A stretch of DNA of 64,000 nucleotides from Adineta vaga (Eukaryota > Rotifera). Position numbers and translations under genes: made by a program. Location of the stretch: NCBI GenBank assembly GCA_021613535.1, contig CP075495.1:9610001-9674000 (forward strand). The letters are read 5' to 3'. Each line of letters starts with the position of its first letter. Position 1 is the first letter of the stretch. The notes beneath the pieces are model-generated. The model saw only the letters and a program-made list of their open reading frames with translations. It was not told the origin of the DNA and ran no database searches. This document shows positions 1 through 10,769 of the stretch, in pieces.

Positions 1-1052
1 AATGAACATAGTGATAAAATCGAAACATTTTCAATTGATAATCGTAATCAAGGAAAACTAACACTGAAAAATACAATTGCATCAATTGGAGATACGCCAT
101 GTGCATTAGATATTGATCCATCAGGACAATGGTTGCTTGTATCCAAGTACATATAATTGATAATCTATTATTAGAGAAAAAAAAACTTCATATTTTAACA
201 ATATATTTTATTTTAGTTATGGTGATAAAGGTACATCGAATTTCGTTTCTTTTCCATTGAATAATTCGAAATATCCCGAAGAAAAAGGTGTCCAAATAAC
301 AACCATCGAAGGAAATGGTCCACATCCTAGTCGTCAACAACATTCATATTGTCATCATGTATTATTTCATCAAAATCATCTCTATGTCGTTGATTTGGGT
401 TCAGATACACTGAGTGTCTATCATTTTGATGGTAAAAATGGCAAGGTTAATTTAGTTCATAATCGAACAAAAACAGAAGCAGGCGCTGGTCCACGACATA
501 TACTTTTCCATCCCACTAAACCATTCGCATTTGTATGTAATGAATTAAATTCGACAACAAATGTCTACCGCTGCGATTCTTCGTCCGGTCAACTAGAACA
601 TCTTCAAACGATACAAACTCGACGAGAAAAAGATCAAAACGGTATTATCAATGAAAGCTTTGAGACATCAAATTTAAAGTATTATTTTCTCATTCTATTA
701 TTCTATAGATTCAACTAAAGAAAACTATACAGCTGAATTACAATTTACACCAGATAACAAATATTTACTTGTATCGAATCGTGGAGATGAAAATCTAGTG
801 ATATTCAATGTAAATGAAAATGCTGAAAATGAAATTCTAACCATCAAAGAACATCTTGATTGTCATGGTTCATTTACACGATATTTCACTTTCGATCCAA
901 CAGGAACATTTCTTCTAGTTGCCAATCAAAAATCAAATAATTTAATATGTTTTTCATATAATCGTGAGAATGGTACATATACATTTGTGTCTCAATTGGA
1001 TAACATTCAAAGTCCTCAACATATTGTTTTCCTCAACGACACATCGGCGTAA
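1..1052 (+). CDS. lactonase-family seven-bladed beta-propeller protein (partial, 5' end outside window)
   Basis: Three exons, 1-146, 217-641 and 709-1052, join in frame into 304 residues ending in TAA; the start lies left of the window. The protein shows repeated propeller blades with the lactonase (6-phosphogluconolactonase / YbhE, PF10282) signature: DIDPSGQWLLVSNYG, GAGPRHILFHPTKPFAFV, FTPDNKYLLVSNRG and FDPTGTFLLVANQ. Members hydrolyse 6-phosphogluconolactone or act as muconate-lactonising-type enzymes; the substrate here cannot be told. The second intron (642-708) removes a stretch that otherwise runs into a stop at 716-718, so the gene is not broken. The family is bacterial and fungal and uncommon in animals, so horizontal origin is inferred. 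It converges on the GST gene. Confidence 0.85.
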
Positions 1053-1600
1053 TCATTTTCATAATAATCAAATGAAAATAATTGTAGATGAATTTAGTTC
1101 GAACCTTTCTATGTATAAGTTAGATATACAAATATTCATTAGTGTGATTATGATCGATTTTAACAAAATATGAATTTTAGTTAGTAAAAATAAAATACTA
1201 TACAAACGTTTTAGAATCCATGAATTAAAGACAAAATCCTGATAATATTGGCCCAATTTTTTTTTCAAATAAAGGATCCAGTAGAATACAAGATTATTCG
1301 TCTATGGAAAAGCTGTTAAACTCAAAAACTAATGAACAATCAATAAATCACATATTTCTTGTATTTTATTCAAAGCTGGCACAGTTTTTTTCTATAAATA
1401 GATAGAGTTTAGTATTAAACAATTAGAAGTATATTATGCTTGTACCAATAGAATTATAAATAGATCAGTGAATATTCAATGATATATGAAGTTTTTATTC
1501 CGAAAAAGAGAAAGATAAATACTGAACATCAAATGCTAAGATCACTTTCACTAAAATACTTTTGAATTAAAACACATTTTTATTTTGAAAATTGTTATCC
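1053..1600. other. intergenic, no gene seen
   Basis: AT-rich spacer between the convergent lactonase and GST genes. The short open frames here lack codon structure and read through poly-T and TA-rich runs. It presumably holds both 3' UTRs. Confidence 0.6.
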
Positions 1601-2503
1601 TCATTTCAATTCTAGAACAGTTTTCCATGCTGGTCTTGATGTAATTCTATCCCACCATTTTTTAACATTTGGTCGAGATTCAAAGAGATTACCTTCACCA
1701 AGTTTAACAAGCCATGTACCATATGGTAAATGGAAAAGATCAGCCAAGCTGAATTCCTGTACAAAAACCAAATAGTCAATATTATACTAAAAAAGACTAA
1801 ATAGTTTGCTTTCACTTACGTTTCCAGCTAAATATTGTTGTTTTGATAAAATTTTCTCATAAACATCTAATTTTGCATTTAGCTGTTCTTTCAATGATGC
1901 GACTTTTGTTTCATCAGCTTCGCCAAGTCCTTTCATTCTATTTTCAATATAAATAGTAAACGTAGAAATAGTGTTGAAAATAAATTCATTGAATTTACTT
2001 TTTGAAAGCTCGTTCAAAGACAATCATACTAGCAGATGGATCAAAATACGATGTTTCTATTGATGCAGCTTGTTCAAAAAGGCCTTGAGCAGCGGCATCT
2101 TTACTTGGAATTAATTCTGTACCTTTGCCTTTATATTTAATTTCCAAATAACGACAAATAGCACGTGATTCTATTTGTAAGTAAAACGAGAAAAAAAATC
2201 ATTTTTATCGAAATTAAATCAAATTTATTTAAACAAACCATAAATTTTGAATCCATCTTCATCAACGAGAACAGGAATAACACCGAATGGTTGTTTTTCT
2301 TCAAGATATTTTGGTGACTAAAAATGAAAGAGAGAATATTTAAAAAAAAAACGTCTATTTTCTATATATAAACAACTCACTTTATGTTCACCACCCATAA
2401 AATCGACAGTAATCAATTCATATTTAAGTCCCTTTTCAGTTAATGTAGTTAGTACACGTTGTGTACATGTTGACATAGCTAAACCATAGACTTTAATCGG
2501 CAT
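1601..2503 (-). CDS. glutathione S-transferase, phi-like (fungal/plant type)
   Basis: Five exons on the minus strand (2503-2381, 2317-2239, 2170-1999, 1937-1820, 1756-1601) give 215 residues with canonical GT-AG junctions. The N-terminal thioredoxin-fold domain has the catalytic Ser region MSTCTQRVL (Ser11), the GGEHKSPKYL loop, the FGVIPVLVDEDG cis-Pro turn and the YESRAICRYL glutathione-binding helix (E-S-R). The helical domain ends with a VKKWWDRITSRPAWK motif. This pattern matches phi-class GSTs of plants and fungi rather than the usual animal classes. The enzyme would conjugate glutathione to electrophiles or reduce peroxides in the cytosol. A TATA-like element lies about 80 bp upstream. 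Origin by transfer from a fungus-like donor is inference. Confidence 0.9.
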
Positions 2504-2578
2504 TTTTATATTTTCTTCACGATGTGTTTGTTGTGTAGACAGAAATGAAATAGTATGAACTACATCACAGACGAGATG

Positions 2579-2590
2579 CTTATATATAGT
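2579..2590 (-). promoter_or_regulatory. candidate TATA box of the GST gene
   Basis: An alternating TATATATA element about 80 bp upstream of the GST start codon on the minus strand. Its distance would allow a short 5' UTR. This is a sequence match only, and short TA runs are common in this genome. Confidence 0.3.
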
Positions 2591-3082
2591 CGAGCAATAA
2601 AACTGCCATGTCATTCGCGTACGCACTGTAAATTGTTTGGTGACATACGAGGAGAACGCGACAAAAAATGCTACGTCACCTTTTTTTCCCCAGTCACACA
2701 AGAAGAAAAATATCTTCTAATGCAATACATAGTGACAACTTTCGTGGTTTTTCAAGCATACATGCATGGTGGTGATGACGATGCACATTTTCACGTGGAC
2801 GCATTGACTTTTCAGTTCAGAAACACAAGATAAAAGAATACAACGTACTGCATATATTCGACGTATTATTTTTCGATAATATTAAGATAAATAGTTGAAT
2901 ACAATCATTTCTATATATGTTCTACAAGAGAATAATTTGAAGAATAAACTTTTTTGTCAATCGATTAATTATCTAGGCAATGCTTGTCAGAATATTTCAA
3001 ATCATAATCAAAAATATAAAATATTCCTTTTTTCAAGCGCTTTTCTTGTTGATTCATCTATTTTTTCCAGTTGAATTTCGAT
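2591..3082. other. divergent intergenic region
   Basis: Upstream region between the divergent GST (minus) and the unknown gene starting at 3083 (plus). It contains no supported gene; the open frames at 2555-2833 overlap the GST promoter and look spurious. A CCAG directly before 3071 could be the acceptor of an intron in the 5' UTR of the plus-strand gene. Confidence 0.4.
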
Positions 3083-4158
3083 ATGCCTAACTTAACATCA
3101 TATCATGCATCACCTATTCATTTATATCGTGAGCTTCCAAAGACATATTGTGATTTAATTCGACATGAAACTGATTATATTCATTTTCTTCGTACACGTA
3201 TTGCTCATATACATTCTTCATTATCTCACACGAATCGAAAAGTTTCCAAGCAAACAAATCCTATTTCTCAACGAAAACATTTTGATCATAATCAACGTTT
3301 ATTCGATGTATATCGATATAATTTAAAGTTATGCAAGAAAATCCTTCAAATTTGGACAAATGATGGTGCACAGAAAGGTGGTGTTGATTGTCATAATGAA
3401 AATTATCAACAGAAAATCAAAATTTCTCATTTTCGTTTACGACAAAAACAATGCAAAGATAAAATCGAACGAGAAAATAAACGATTTATTCATTCTCTAA
3501 TGTAAACAGTACTTTTTTCATTGAAACAAGCATTGTAGTTGATTATTGTTTTAGATATCATCGGAAAATATATCAACCAAATCACGATCGTGCTATTACA
3601 CAACAATCGTTCAAAAGACATTTAAAATTGCGCGAATCAATGTCTCAATATCCTAAATACGTTATAATGAACCCTCTTCATAGAAACCTTCTTGATTATA
3701 ATAATTTGCCTGAACATATTTATCACAACTTCAGTCAATTTTATAATTCGAATCCAAAATTTTCATTACAAACTCACTGTCAAACATTACCACGTTCATA
3801 TCATTCGAGGAAACTAAAACCTCAACCGTTGAAAACTCTAGTTAATAAACATATCAAAACAAATGCACCACCGACATATGTGGAAAATGTTTTACGACAA
3901 ACAATCAATGATGCAATTCATATCTGTAAAATTGAAATAGATACATATTGATCTATTCTTAATATTGTTTCAGATAATCAACCACATTCATTATCATCAT
4001 CATCATCATCAAAGTATGAAAGATCAAAATATTCTACAAATGATCCATGGTTAAAGTCATGTATGACTCAACAACCTAAACTTACTCGATCGATTTCATG
4101 TCGTCAGTTACTTAAACCTTGGCATACTATAAAATCATCAGAAATCGACATCTTTTGA
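3083..4158 (+). CDS. unrecognised spliced gene, basic His/Tyr/Ser-rich protein
   Basis: Exons 3083-3501, 3555-3925 and 3974-4158 join in frame to 324 residues. Start chosen at the ATG that begins MPNLTSYHASP. I recognise no family. The protein is rich in His, Tyr, Lys, Arg and Ser, has no signal peptide or membrane segment, and looks partly disordered, with a poly-Ser run encoded by TCA repeats near 3995. The 3' exon uses a donor inside an apparent open frame; without that intron the protein would stop at 3951, but the spliced version adds a coherent 60-residue tail ending in SSEIDIF. Splice phases agree at both junctions, which supports a real gene. Function unknown. Confidence 0.65.
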
Positions 4159-4686
4159 AAATACATTCACAAAAAGAAGTACAAAATCAGACTTGTTTGA
4201 TGTTATCATAAATAAATTATACTCAATAGTTTTTAATCTCCGAATATTTTCTCACTTTTATGTTCAGTAAGATATAACAAATCAAAATGCACGTAGCATT
4301 CATTTTGCAAAAAAATATTGTTCAAATAGTCTAGACCAGTTAAGTAAAAAAATCGAAATATTTTTATAGGATTGAATTAGTCTTGAATACAATTATTTGA
4401 GTAAGCTTATTAATCTAATAGAAAGTATGATTACAAGGATAATATTTGTAATTCTAATTCTTTATACATTATATTAATATGATTGATACAAAACATTTTC
4501 AAGATGAAATGCTTACATATAAAATAAGAAATACTTGTGAATCAACTGTATCCATCATGATCACACAAAGCTATATGTATAAATGTATCCAGCAAAGATT
4601 GGAGTGTCACTTGTCGGATAGATCTACGTAATCGATAAAATACGGGAAAATTCGATACACCTTCTGTAATAACTCTGATATCGTTC
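4159..4686. other. intergenic, nothing recognised
   Basis: AT-rich sequence after the unknown gene. I see no coding exon, RNA gene or repeat array. Confidence 0.5.
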
Positions 4687-4900
4687 ATGTATATTCGTGT
4701 TGATATTCAAACACCACTAATCATACTAAAAATTGATAGTAATAATGACATAGTACGATGTCGTTTTGATAATAAGACTATTGAATCTTTTGCTGTTTGT
4801 CTACCAAATTCACTTCCGAATGGAAGTTATTATATCTTCGAGTTGTACATTGTTCATTACTGGTGCTACGGTCAGTGATTTGTATGCTTTTACTATACAG
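4687..4900 (+). pseudogene. decayed fragment of an extracellular repeat family (VRCRF...SCTLFITGA type)
   Basis: One frame from 4687 reads DSNNDIVRCRFDNKTIES followed by a Cys-containing segment. At about 4837 the frame moves by one base and continues as SSCTLFITGATVSDLYAF, ending at a CAG|GTATGT donor-like site at 4900. Together these resemble the D-x-D-x-D-x-V-R-C-R-W ... C-T-L repeat found in large secreted or surface proteins of several animals. The one-base shift, the missing flanking domains and the absence of a continuing open frame suggest a dead remnant rather than an active gene. The family match is from memory of the motif and is not certain. Confidence 0.45.
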
Positions 4901-5615
4901 GTATGTCTTAGCAAACAAGATGCATAATTATCATACCATAGACAGTCAAAAGATTTATCAAGTTATTCTCGAAAATTTAGATTGTACTATTGGCGTTACT
5001 TTGTTCTGTATTTTCTTGTTCGCTATTGTAGTAAATTACAATTAGATGATGCAATTTACAGCTCGATTCTTATTTTGTTTTGTAATTTTATTTCTATAGT
5101 GGTTTAGAAATACTGCGTCCAAGAGATTCAACACCAAGAATTTCATCAAGCTGAAATATCATCAACTGATTCGATGTACGAAAACAAATGAACCATACAC
5201 TTGAATACAGTGTTGCTATTGTTTTTCTTGTCTGATTAATTTCCATTTCCATTTCCATTAAAATATTGCTGTTTCTCTAATGGAAGTTCTATTCAAATTC
5301 CATGTATAAACTTAGAGGTTTTAATGTTTAAGTTTCTATAAGAATTGGTTCTATTTATCATCACCATCTGTCGTGCTTATATTACTATTCGTTAGAATAA
5401 AAGAACCATTCATTCATGCATATATATTGCTATCGATTATAAGATTCATATATTCTTTCATAGAAATCAAACTGGAAAAAACATATCTATCAGTGATATA
5501 TATACACTCATTGACCTGTTCCGGAAATGTGATTCATTTGATTTTTCAAAAAAATATTCACACATTTATAGTAAAATATTTTTAAATAGTTTTTGTTTTT
5601 TAGTTTTTAGATAAC
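4901..5615. other. intergenic, nothing firm
   Basis: AT-rich spacer before the Fpg gene. A short direct repeat of ATTTCC/CATTTC units is seen near 5240-5260. The open frames around 5373-5585 have no recognisable content. It may contain further unreadable debris of the fragment at 4687-4900. Confidence 0.4.
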
Positions 5616-7121
5616 ATGCCGGAACTACCTGGTAAGATAATGAGTTTACAGAATAGATTTCGGAGAAAACTATTTTTTTTAGAAGTAGAATATGCTCGTC
5701 GATTGCTAGCTCGATTTTTAATTCATACACATATATCCAAAGTTTCTTATCCCGATGCAGATGGTCTATCAAAACGATTTATGAATTGTACACCGAATAC
5801 ATTTGCTGATGGATTAGTTAATCGTAAAATAGTAGATATAAAACGACATGGAAAATATTTATGGTTTGAAATGGCCGATCAAAAACCTTTAACGCCCATT
5901 TTTCATTTTGGAATGTCAGGAGGTTTTCGTATTAAATCAGCACCTGATGTAACTTATCTCAAAGAACTTAAACTTGTTAAACGAAAAGCAAAAAATGAAA
6001 TCGATGGACAATGTGAATCGTTTGTTTATGGTAATTATTTTTGTTAGATTAACAACTAGAAGAAGAAAAACAAAACATTTCAGCTTTACTAAGATATATT
6101 TTCGACTGATTTAGATGATGAACTAGATGCGGATTTAACATGGCCACCTCGTTTTACACGTATGCGTCTTTTAACATCAACTGGGCATGATGTATGTTAT
6201 ACAGATCTTCGTAAATTCGGACGTTTTCATTTAGTTGAATCGAATTCACCTCTTTCATGTCTTCCATTATCGAAATTAGGATTCGATCCTTATCTTGAAA
6301 TGCCAAAATTGAATGATTTCAAAGATTTAATTGATTCATATCGATCAAAATCTATCGAACTGAAAGCACTCTTACTTGATCAAACATTTTGTGCTGGTAT
6401 TGGTAATTGGATAGCTGATGAAATACTTTATCAATCACAATTACATCCACGTAAACGATTGAATACATTAAACGATGAACAAGTAAAACTTTTACATAAA
6501 AATATTGATTATGTTATTCGTACAGCAGTTGATGCTGGTGGAAGTCATAAATTTCCACCAGAATGGTTATTTCATTTTCGATGGACTAATAAACGAGAAA
6601 CAGTAGATTATTATAAATTGAAAATTCAATTTGATACTGTCGGTGGACGTACATCAGCTTATGTACCACAACGACAAATTTTATCGAATGATGAACAACA
6701 ACAAGTGGATGTTCGATTAGCTGCGCGTGATGCAAAACGAGCAAGTAAAAAGAAAACGAACGATGATGATGATGATGAGCATTCACATGATGATCAGGAA
6801 AATGGTAAAAGGAATTTGAAGATCTTCAATATTTGTATTAGTTTTTTTTTGTATAACTATAGAAAAATCAATTGTTTCTGCACGTTCAAAACGATTAACA
6901 AGAAAACGAAGTAAACAAAAAATGGTTGAAACTGGTTAATATTTTATATGATGTTTTTCCATCGAATTGCGTGTTACTTTTCTATTACTTTAGAATCGGA
7001 AGAGGATGAAATACCATCATCACCACTCGCCAAAAAGAGATCATCGTCTGAAGTTTCGAGTGCTCTTTCGAATCGACCTCAACGAGCATGTAAACAAAAA
7101 CCAATTAATTATCATGTGTGA
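5616..7121 (+). CDS. fpg: formamidopyrimidine-DNA glycosylase, plant/fungal zincless type
   Basis: Exons 5616-5631, 5683-6030, 6115-6804, 6863-6934 and 6994-7121 give 417 residues. The first exon is only 16 nt; splicing it restores the hallmark N-terminus MPELPEVEYARRLL, with Pro2 as catalytic nucleophile and Glu3. Lys63 in KRHGKYLWFEM corresponds to the beta-turn lysine. The helix-two-turn-helix is seen in CAGIGNWIADEILYQS. Instead of the C4 zinc finger the C-terminal domain has VGGRTSAYVPQRQ, the zincless finger of plant and fungal enzymes. A Lys/Asp/Ser-rich tail follows, probably nuclear-targeting. The enzyme removes 8-oxoguanine and formamidopyrimidines in base-excision repair. Animals normally carry NEIL proteins, not this type, so horizontal acquisition is inferred. 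Confidence 0.93.
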
Positions 7122-7847
7122 TACAGTTTTTCTTTTTTTAAATTCTTATGATTGTCTATTTTGTTGTTATTTAATTGTGTTATGTATATTTTTGGTTATT
7201 CTCGATGTTAATAGAAAATTCTAGACGATGGAAATCGATGAAACTAATTTCTTCATTAATTTGATCTTTTTTTCTCTCTCACTCACTTGAAAATCTGTTA
7301 AATATGATTGCAAGAATTACCCATTATTATTATCGCGAAAAGAATGTCTCCGTTTTTTTATTCAAATGGTTTGCTGGTTTTTGAAACAGTTATTCAAAAC
7401 GACGCTATTTTTTAAGTACTTTTACGAGGAACAAAACGATTGTAAAACATGAATCTATCATGCAATTATTATATTTTCTATTTATTCGTATAGTACAGAG
7501 TACTAGTGTACATCTTCATTCCTGTAATACAGATAGATTAGAAATTATAAAATTAATCCAATCCGATCCGTGTACATAGTGACATCTTATATCTTATACT
7601 GCATAGATATTTTGCGAGCACTACCATCATGTCTGTTCTGTCAACCTCTTATTCTATTTCTAAGTTCTGTCTGTCTCTTTTGTTAGCAGCTGTACCTATA
7701 CTCTATACATCGACCGATCGTCCGTCCGTTTTTATCCTTTCTCTCACTCACCGATGATCTTTCTATGGTTAATAATTGCTCGAACTCGACTACCTTTCTT
7801 TCATTTTTAGATCTCATCCCATCCTGTCTCTTAAACAAACGAAAAAT
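7122..7847. other. intergenic / probable 5' region of the G3BP gene
   Basis: No coding exon recognised. Pyrimidine-rich tracts precede the G3BP start, and a TTTTTAG at about 7805-7811 could be the acceptor of a 5' UTR intron. Confidence 0.45.
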
Positions 7848-10069
7848 ATGGTGCAAAATAGTCCCACCCCATTTGATGTAAGAGATTTTCCCTTTATGTC
7901 AAACAAATACTTTATCTTATTATTTAATTAGGTGGGCCGAGCATTCGTTCATCAGTATTATACACTATTACATCAAGCACCTCATATGCTTCATCGGTAA
8001 TCGTCATTTATATTCTTTCATATTCACACATGTTTATTTCTACTTTCAAATAAATAGATTTTATTCTACGGATAGTACATTCATACATGGTGGTGTAGAT
8101 CGACCAGGTTCTGTTGAACAACCAGCAGTTGGTCCTGAAACTATTTCTCAACGTATCAATGATTTGAATTTACGAGATTGTCATGCTAAAATACGTCAGG
8201 TCGATTCACATCCAACCATTGGTGATGGAGTTGTCGTTCAGGTAAGTTTTTGTTGATTGCCATCATTTATCGAATGAAATTGTTGAACATGAAACTATGC
8301 TTTCCTTTTTGCTTAGGTTACCGGTGAATTATCCAATAATGGTGATCCAATGCGTCGTTTTATGCAAACATTTGTATTGGCTCCTCGACAACCAAAGAAA
8401 TACTACGTACAAAATGATATCTTTCGTTATCAAGATGAAGTATTCGATGAGGGATCAGATGAAGTTGATGAAGATGATCGATCAGGTTCACATATTTATG
8501 GTGATACGATTTCAAATGCGGTAAATAAAGAGAAAAACAAAACATGTAAAGAATAAGATATAATGTATAATTTTGTTTTTAGGACAAGACTTCCAATGCT
8601 GATTCTTCAGTAGCACCTGTACAACAACCATTACTTGTAACAGCTAATACACGATCAACGATAGAAGATCACCAACCATTACCACCACGCGGTGCTGGCC
8701 CATCACATGGAGGTAATCAACAACAAAATAGTTCAAATCAGGTTGCTAATCGTCAACAAGAACATCAACATGTCGGTTCAGCAAACTTGTACGTTTAATT
8801 CTAAAAATTAAGTATAAAAAATAAATCCTTTTTTCTTTTAGTAATGGTTTTTCAAATACTGCTGAAACGAATAATTATAATGAACTTGCACATACGCATC
8901 TTCAACCACAACAACAAGAAACTACGCAATCAAATTCACAACCTAGCCCACGTCCAGTAAATCAGCAAGTTACTCAAGAAACTCAACAATCATTGAATGG
9001 AACCAGTGGTACAACACAACAACAGGTTAAACAAACTCAACCAACACCAATAACCGAAGGACAAAAATCGGAAGGAAGTAAGAAGATTTTTCATAGAAAT
9101 TCTTTTCAAAATTGTATCCTTTATAATCATTATCTATTTTCTATAGAATCATATGCTGGTATTGCTAAATTACATCAACCAACTGGTACACTTACAAACA
9201 CCAATGTATCATCAACATCTGCTGTACGTACTGGTCCAAATCCATCTAGTATACCATTATCAAACTCTCAACAACCAAATACGATCCGTCCACAAATGAA
9301 AGGACCACCATCAACAGCAAACAATCGACCAGCTAACAATCTTCAAACTGGTCAACGACAATATCCACAACAACGAGGTAATACTAATTATTATCAACAA
9401 AACAGTCGTGGTAATTGTTGAACTAACAATTTTTGAGCAAAATACAAATTTGATTTGTTATTTCAGGTCCTAATGTAGCAACCGCACCCAATGAACAACA
9501 AGTATTTGTTGGTTCATTACCATTGGATTTCACTGAAGAAATATTAATTGAATGTTTTTCAAAGTATGGTACTGTTATCGATGCAAAGATTCATCAACCA
9601 CTTCACGATAATAAAAAGGTTTATTCAATTAAATGAAACTGAAATATAAAAATAATCTTATTCTATTTCTTTCTTTCTTTCTTTGCATTTCAAATAGAAT
9701 TTTGGTTTCGTCGTTTTTGATAATCCAGATGTTGTTACAACACTTGTTGGCATGGAGCATATCATGTATAATGATACAATTCGTTTAAATGTTGAACCTA
9801 AAACACAGAGAAATTATCCATTAAACAATAATAATACGGGTGGTAATTTAAATAATGCAGCTCAAGGTGGTAATCGTAATAGTAATTACTCAGGAAGAGG
9901 TGGTGCTCGTGGAGGAAATCGGACATCCTATCGCGGAGGTGGCAATAATCAACGACGTGGTGGTGGTCAATTTAATAACAATTCATCATCATTCAACGGC
10001 GGAGATGAAAATAATAATGACTATCGAATTAACAAATCGCAACAACAGCAACAACAACAACCGATTTAA
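7848..10069 (+). CDS. G3BP: G3BP-like stress-granule RNA-binding protein
   Basis: Nine exons (7848-7877, 7932-7996, 8058-8241, 8317-8520, 8583-8788, 8842-9077, 9147-9410, 9467-9618, 9698-10069) give 570 residues. N-terminal NTF2-like domain ([17 protein letters not shown] ... [12 protein letters not shown] ... [11 protein letters not shown]) is followed by an acidic segment, a long Gln/Asn/Pro-rich linker, an RRM (RNP2 [13 protein letters not shown]1 NFGFVVFD) and an RGG-rich tail ending in poly-Gln. This order is diagnostic of G3BP1/2 (Rasputin), which nucleates stress granules and binds mRNA and USP10/Caprin. Exon 7 has two in-frame donors 33 nt apart (after 9377 and after 9410). The CDS shown uses the distal one. 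Confidence 0.93.
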
Positions 10070-10769
10070 TATAAGTAATGAACTGATGGAGATGAACGTC
10101 TGATCTCTTTTTCTTTCTTTATCCTTTCATTTCTTTTTCTGTTTCATGACCGCAAGCTTCTTGCATTCAAAACCTTTTCTTACATACCATGATAGTGAAC
10201 AGTTCTGATGATGGACGATCTTCTCTTTCACATTCATTAACTCACATACATACATTTTTTTCTTTATCACATTTTTTTGTTCGTTATTGTTACCGTTCTC
10301 TTGTTTTATACGAATTTCATATTTTGTTGGTTATCCGACATTGATTTCATGAAATGAGCGTGAGAACATCTTCTATAAAGAAAACACAATTACTGTCTTT
10401 CAATGTCATCTATTACTTTTCGTTAATCTCAACTACTCCTTTCTTTTCTTTTCTGCTCGCTTGTTTGTTTGTTTGTTTGTTCATTGTTAAAACCGCTGTC
10501 TTTTTCTTCAGATTGTTGTCATAGTTCTTTTTTTCTACATATCAAACTTACAGACATGCGCATATACACATATCTTGAACGATATGAAAAGGCAGATGGA
10601 TGAGAACGACAGACAGTTAAGTGCGAATAAAATGATGAACGTAAGGAGACGTCTATGTAAGCTCAATTTCTTTATTTTCTTTCTATTTCAAGTAATTTAA
10701 ATATCAATCATAAAAAGGATAAAATAAGAAAATCTATGTTATTGTCCTTTGGATGGAAAGTTCTACGAT
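10070..10769. other. convergent intergenic region
   Basis: 3' flank shared by G3BP and the DapA-like gene. Pyrimidine-rich, with a run of GTTT units near 10460-10480. No gene seen. Confidence 0.5.

Noticed and set aside
642-718. Apparent premature stop in the lactonase gene at 716-718, with a possible 30-nt intron 679-708
   Set aside because: Using the donor at 642 gives a normal 67-nt intron and the correct phase, so the gene is intact.
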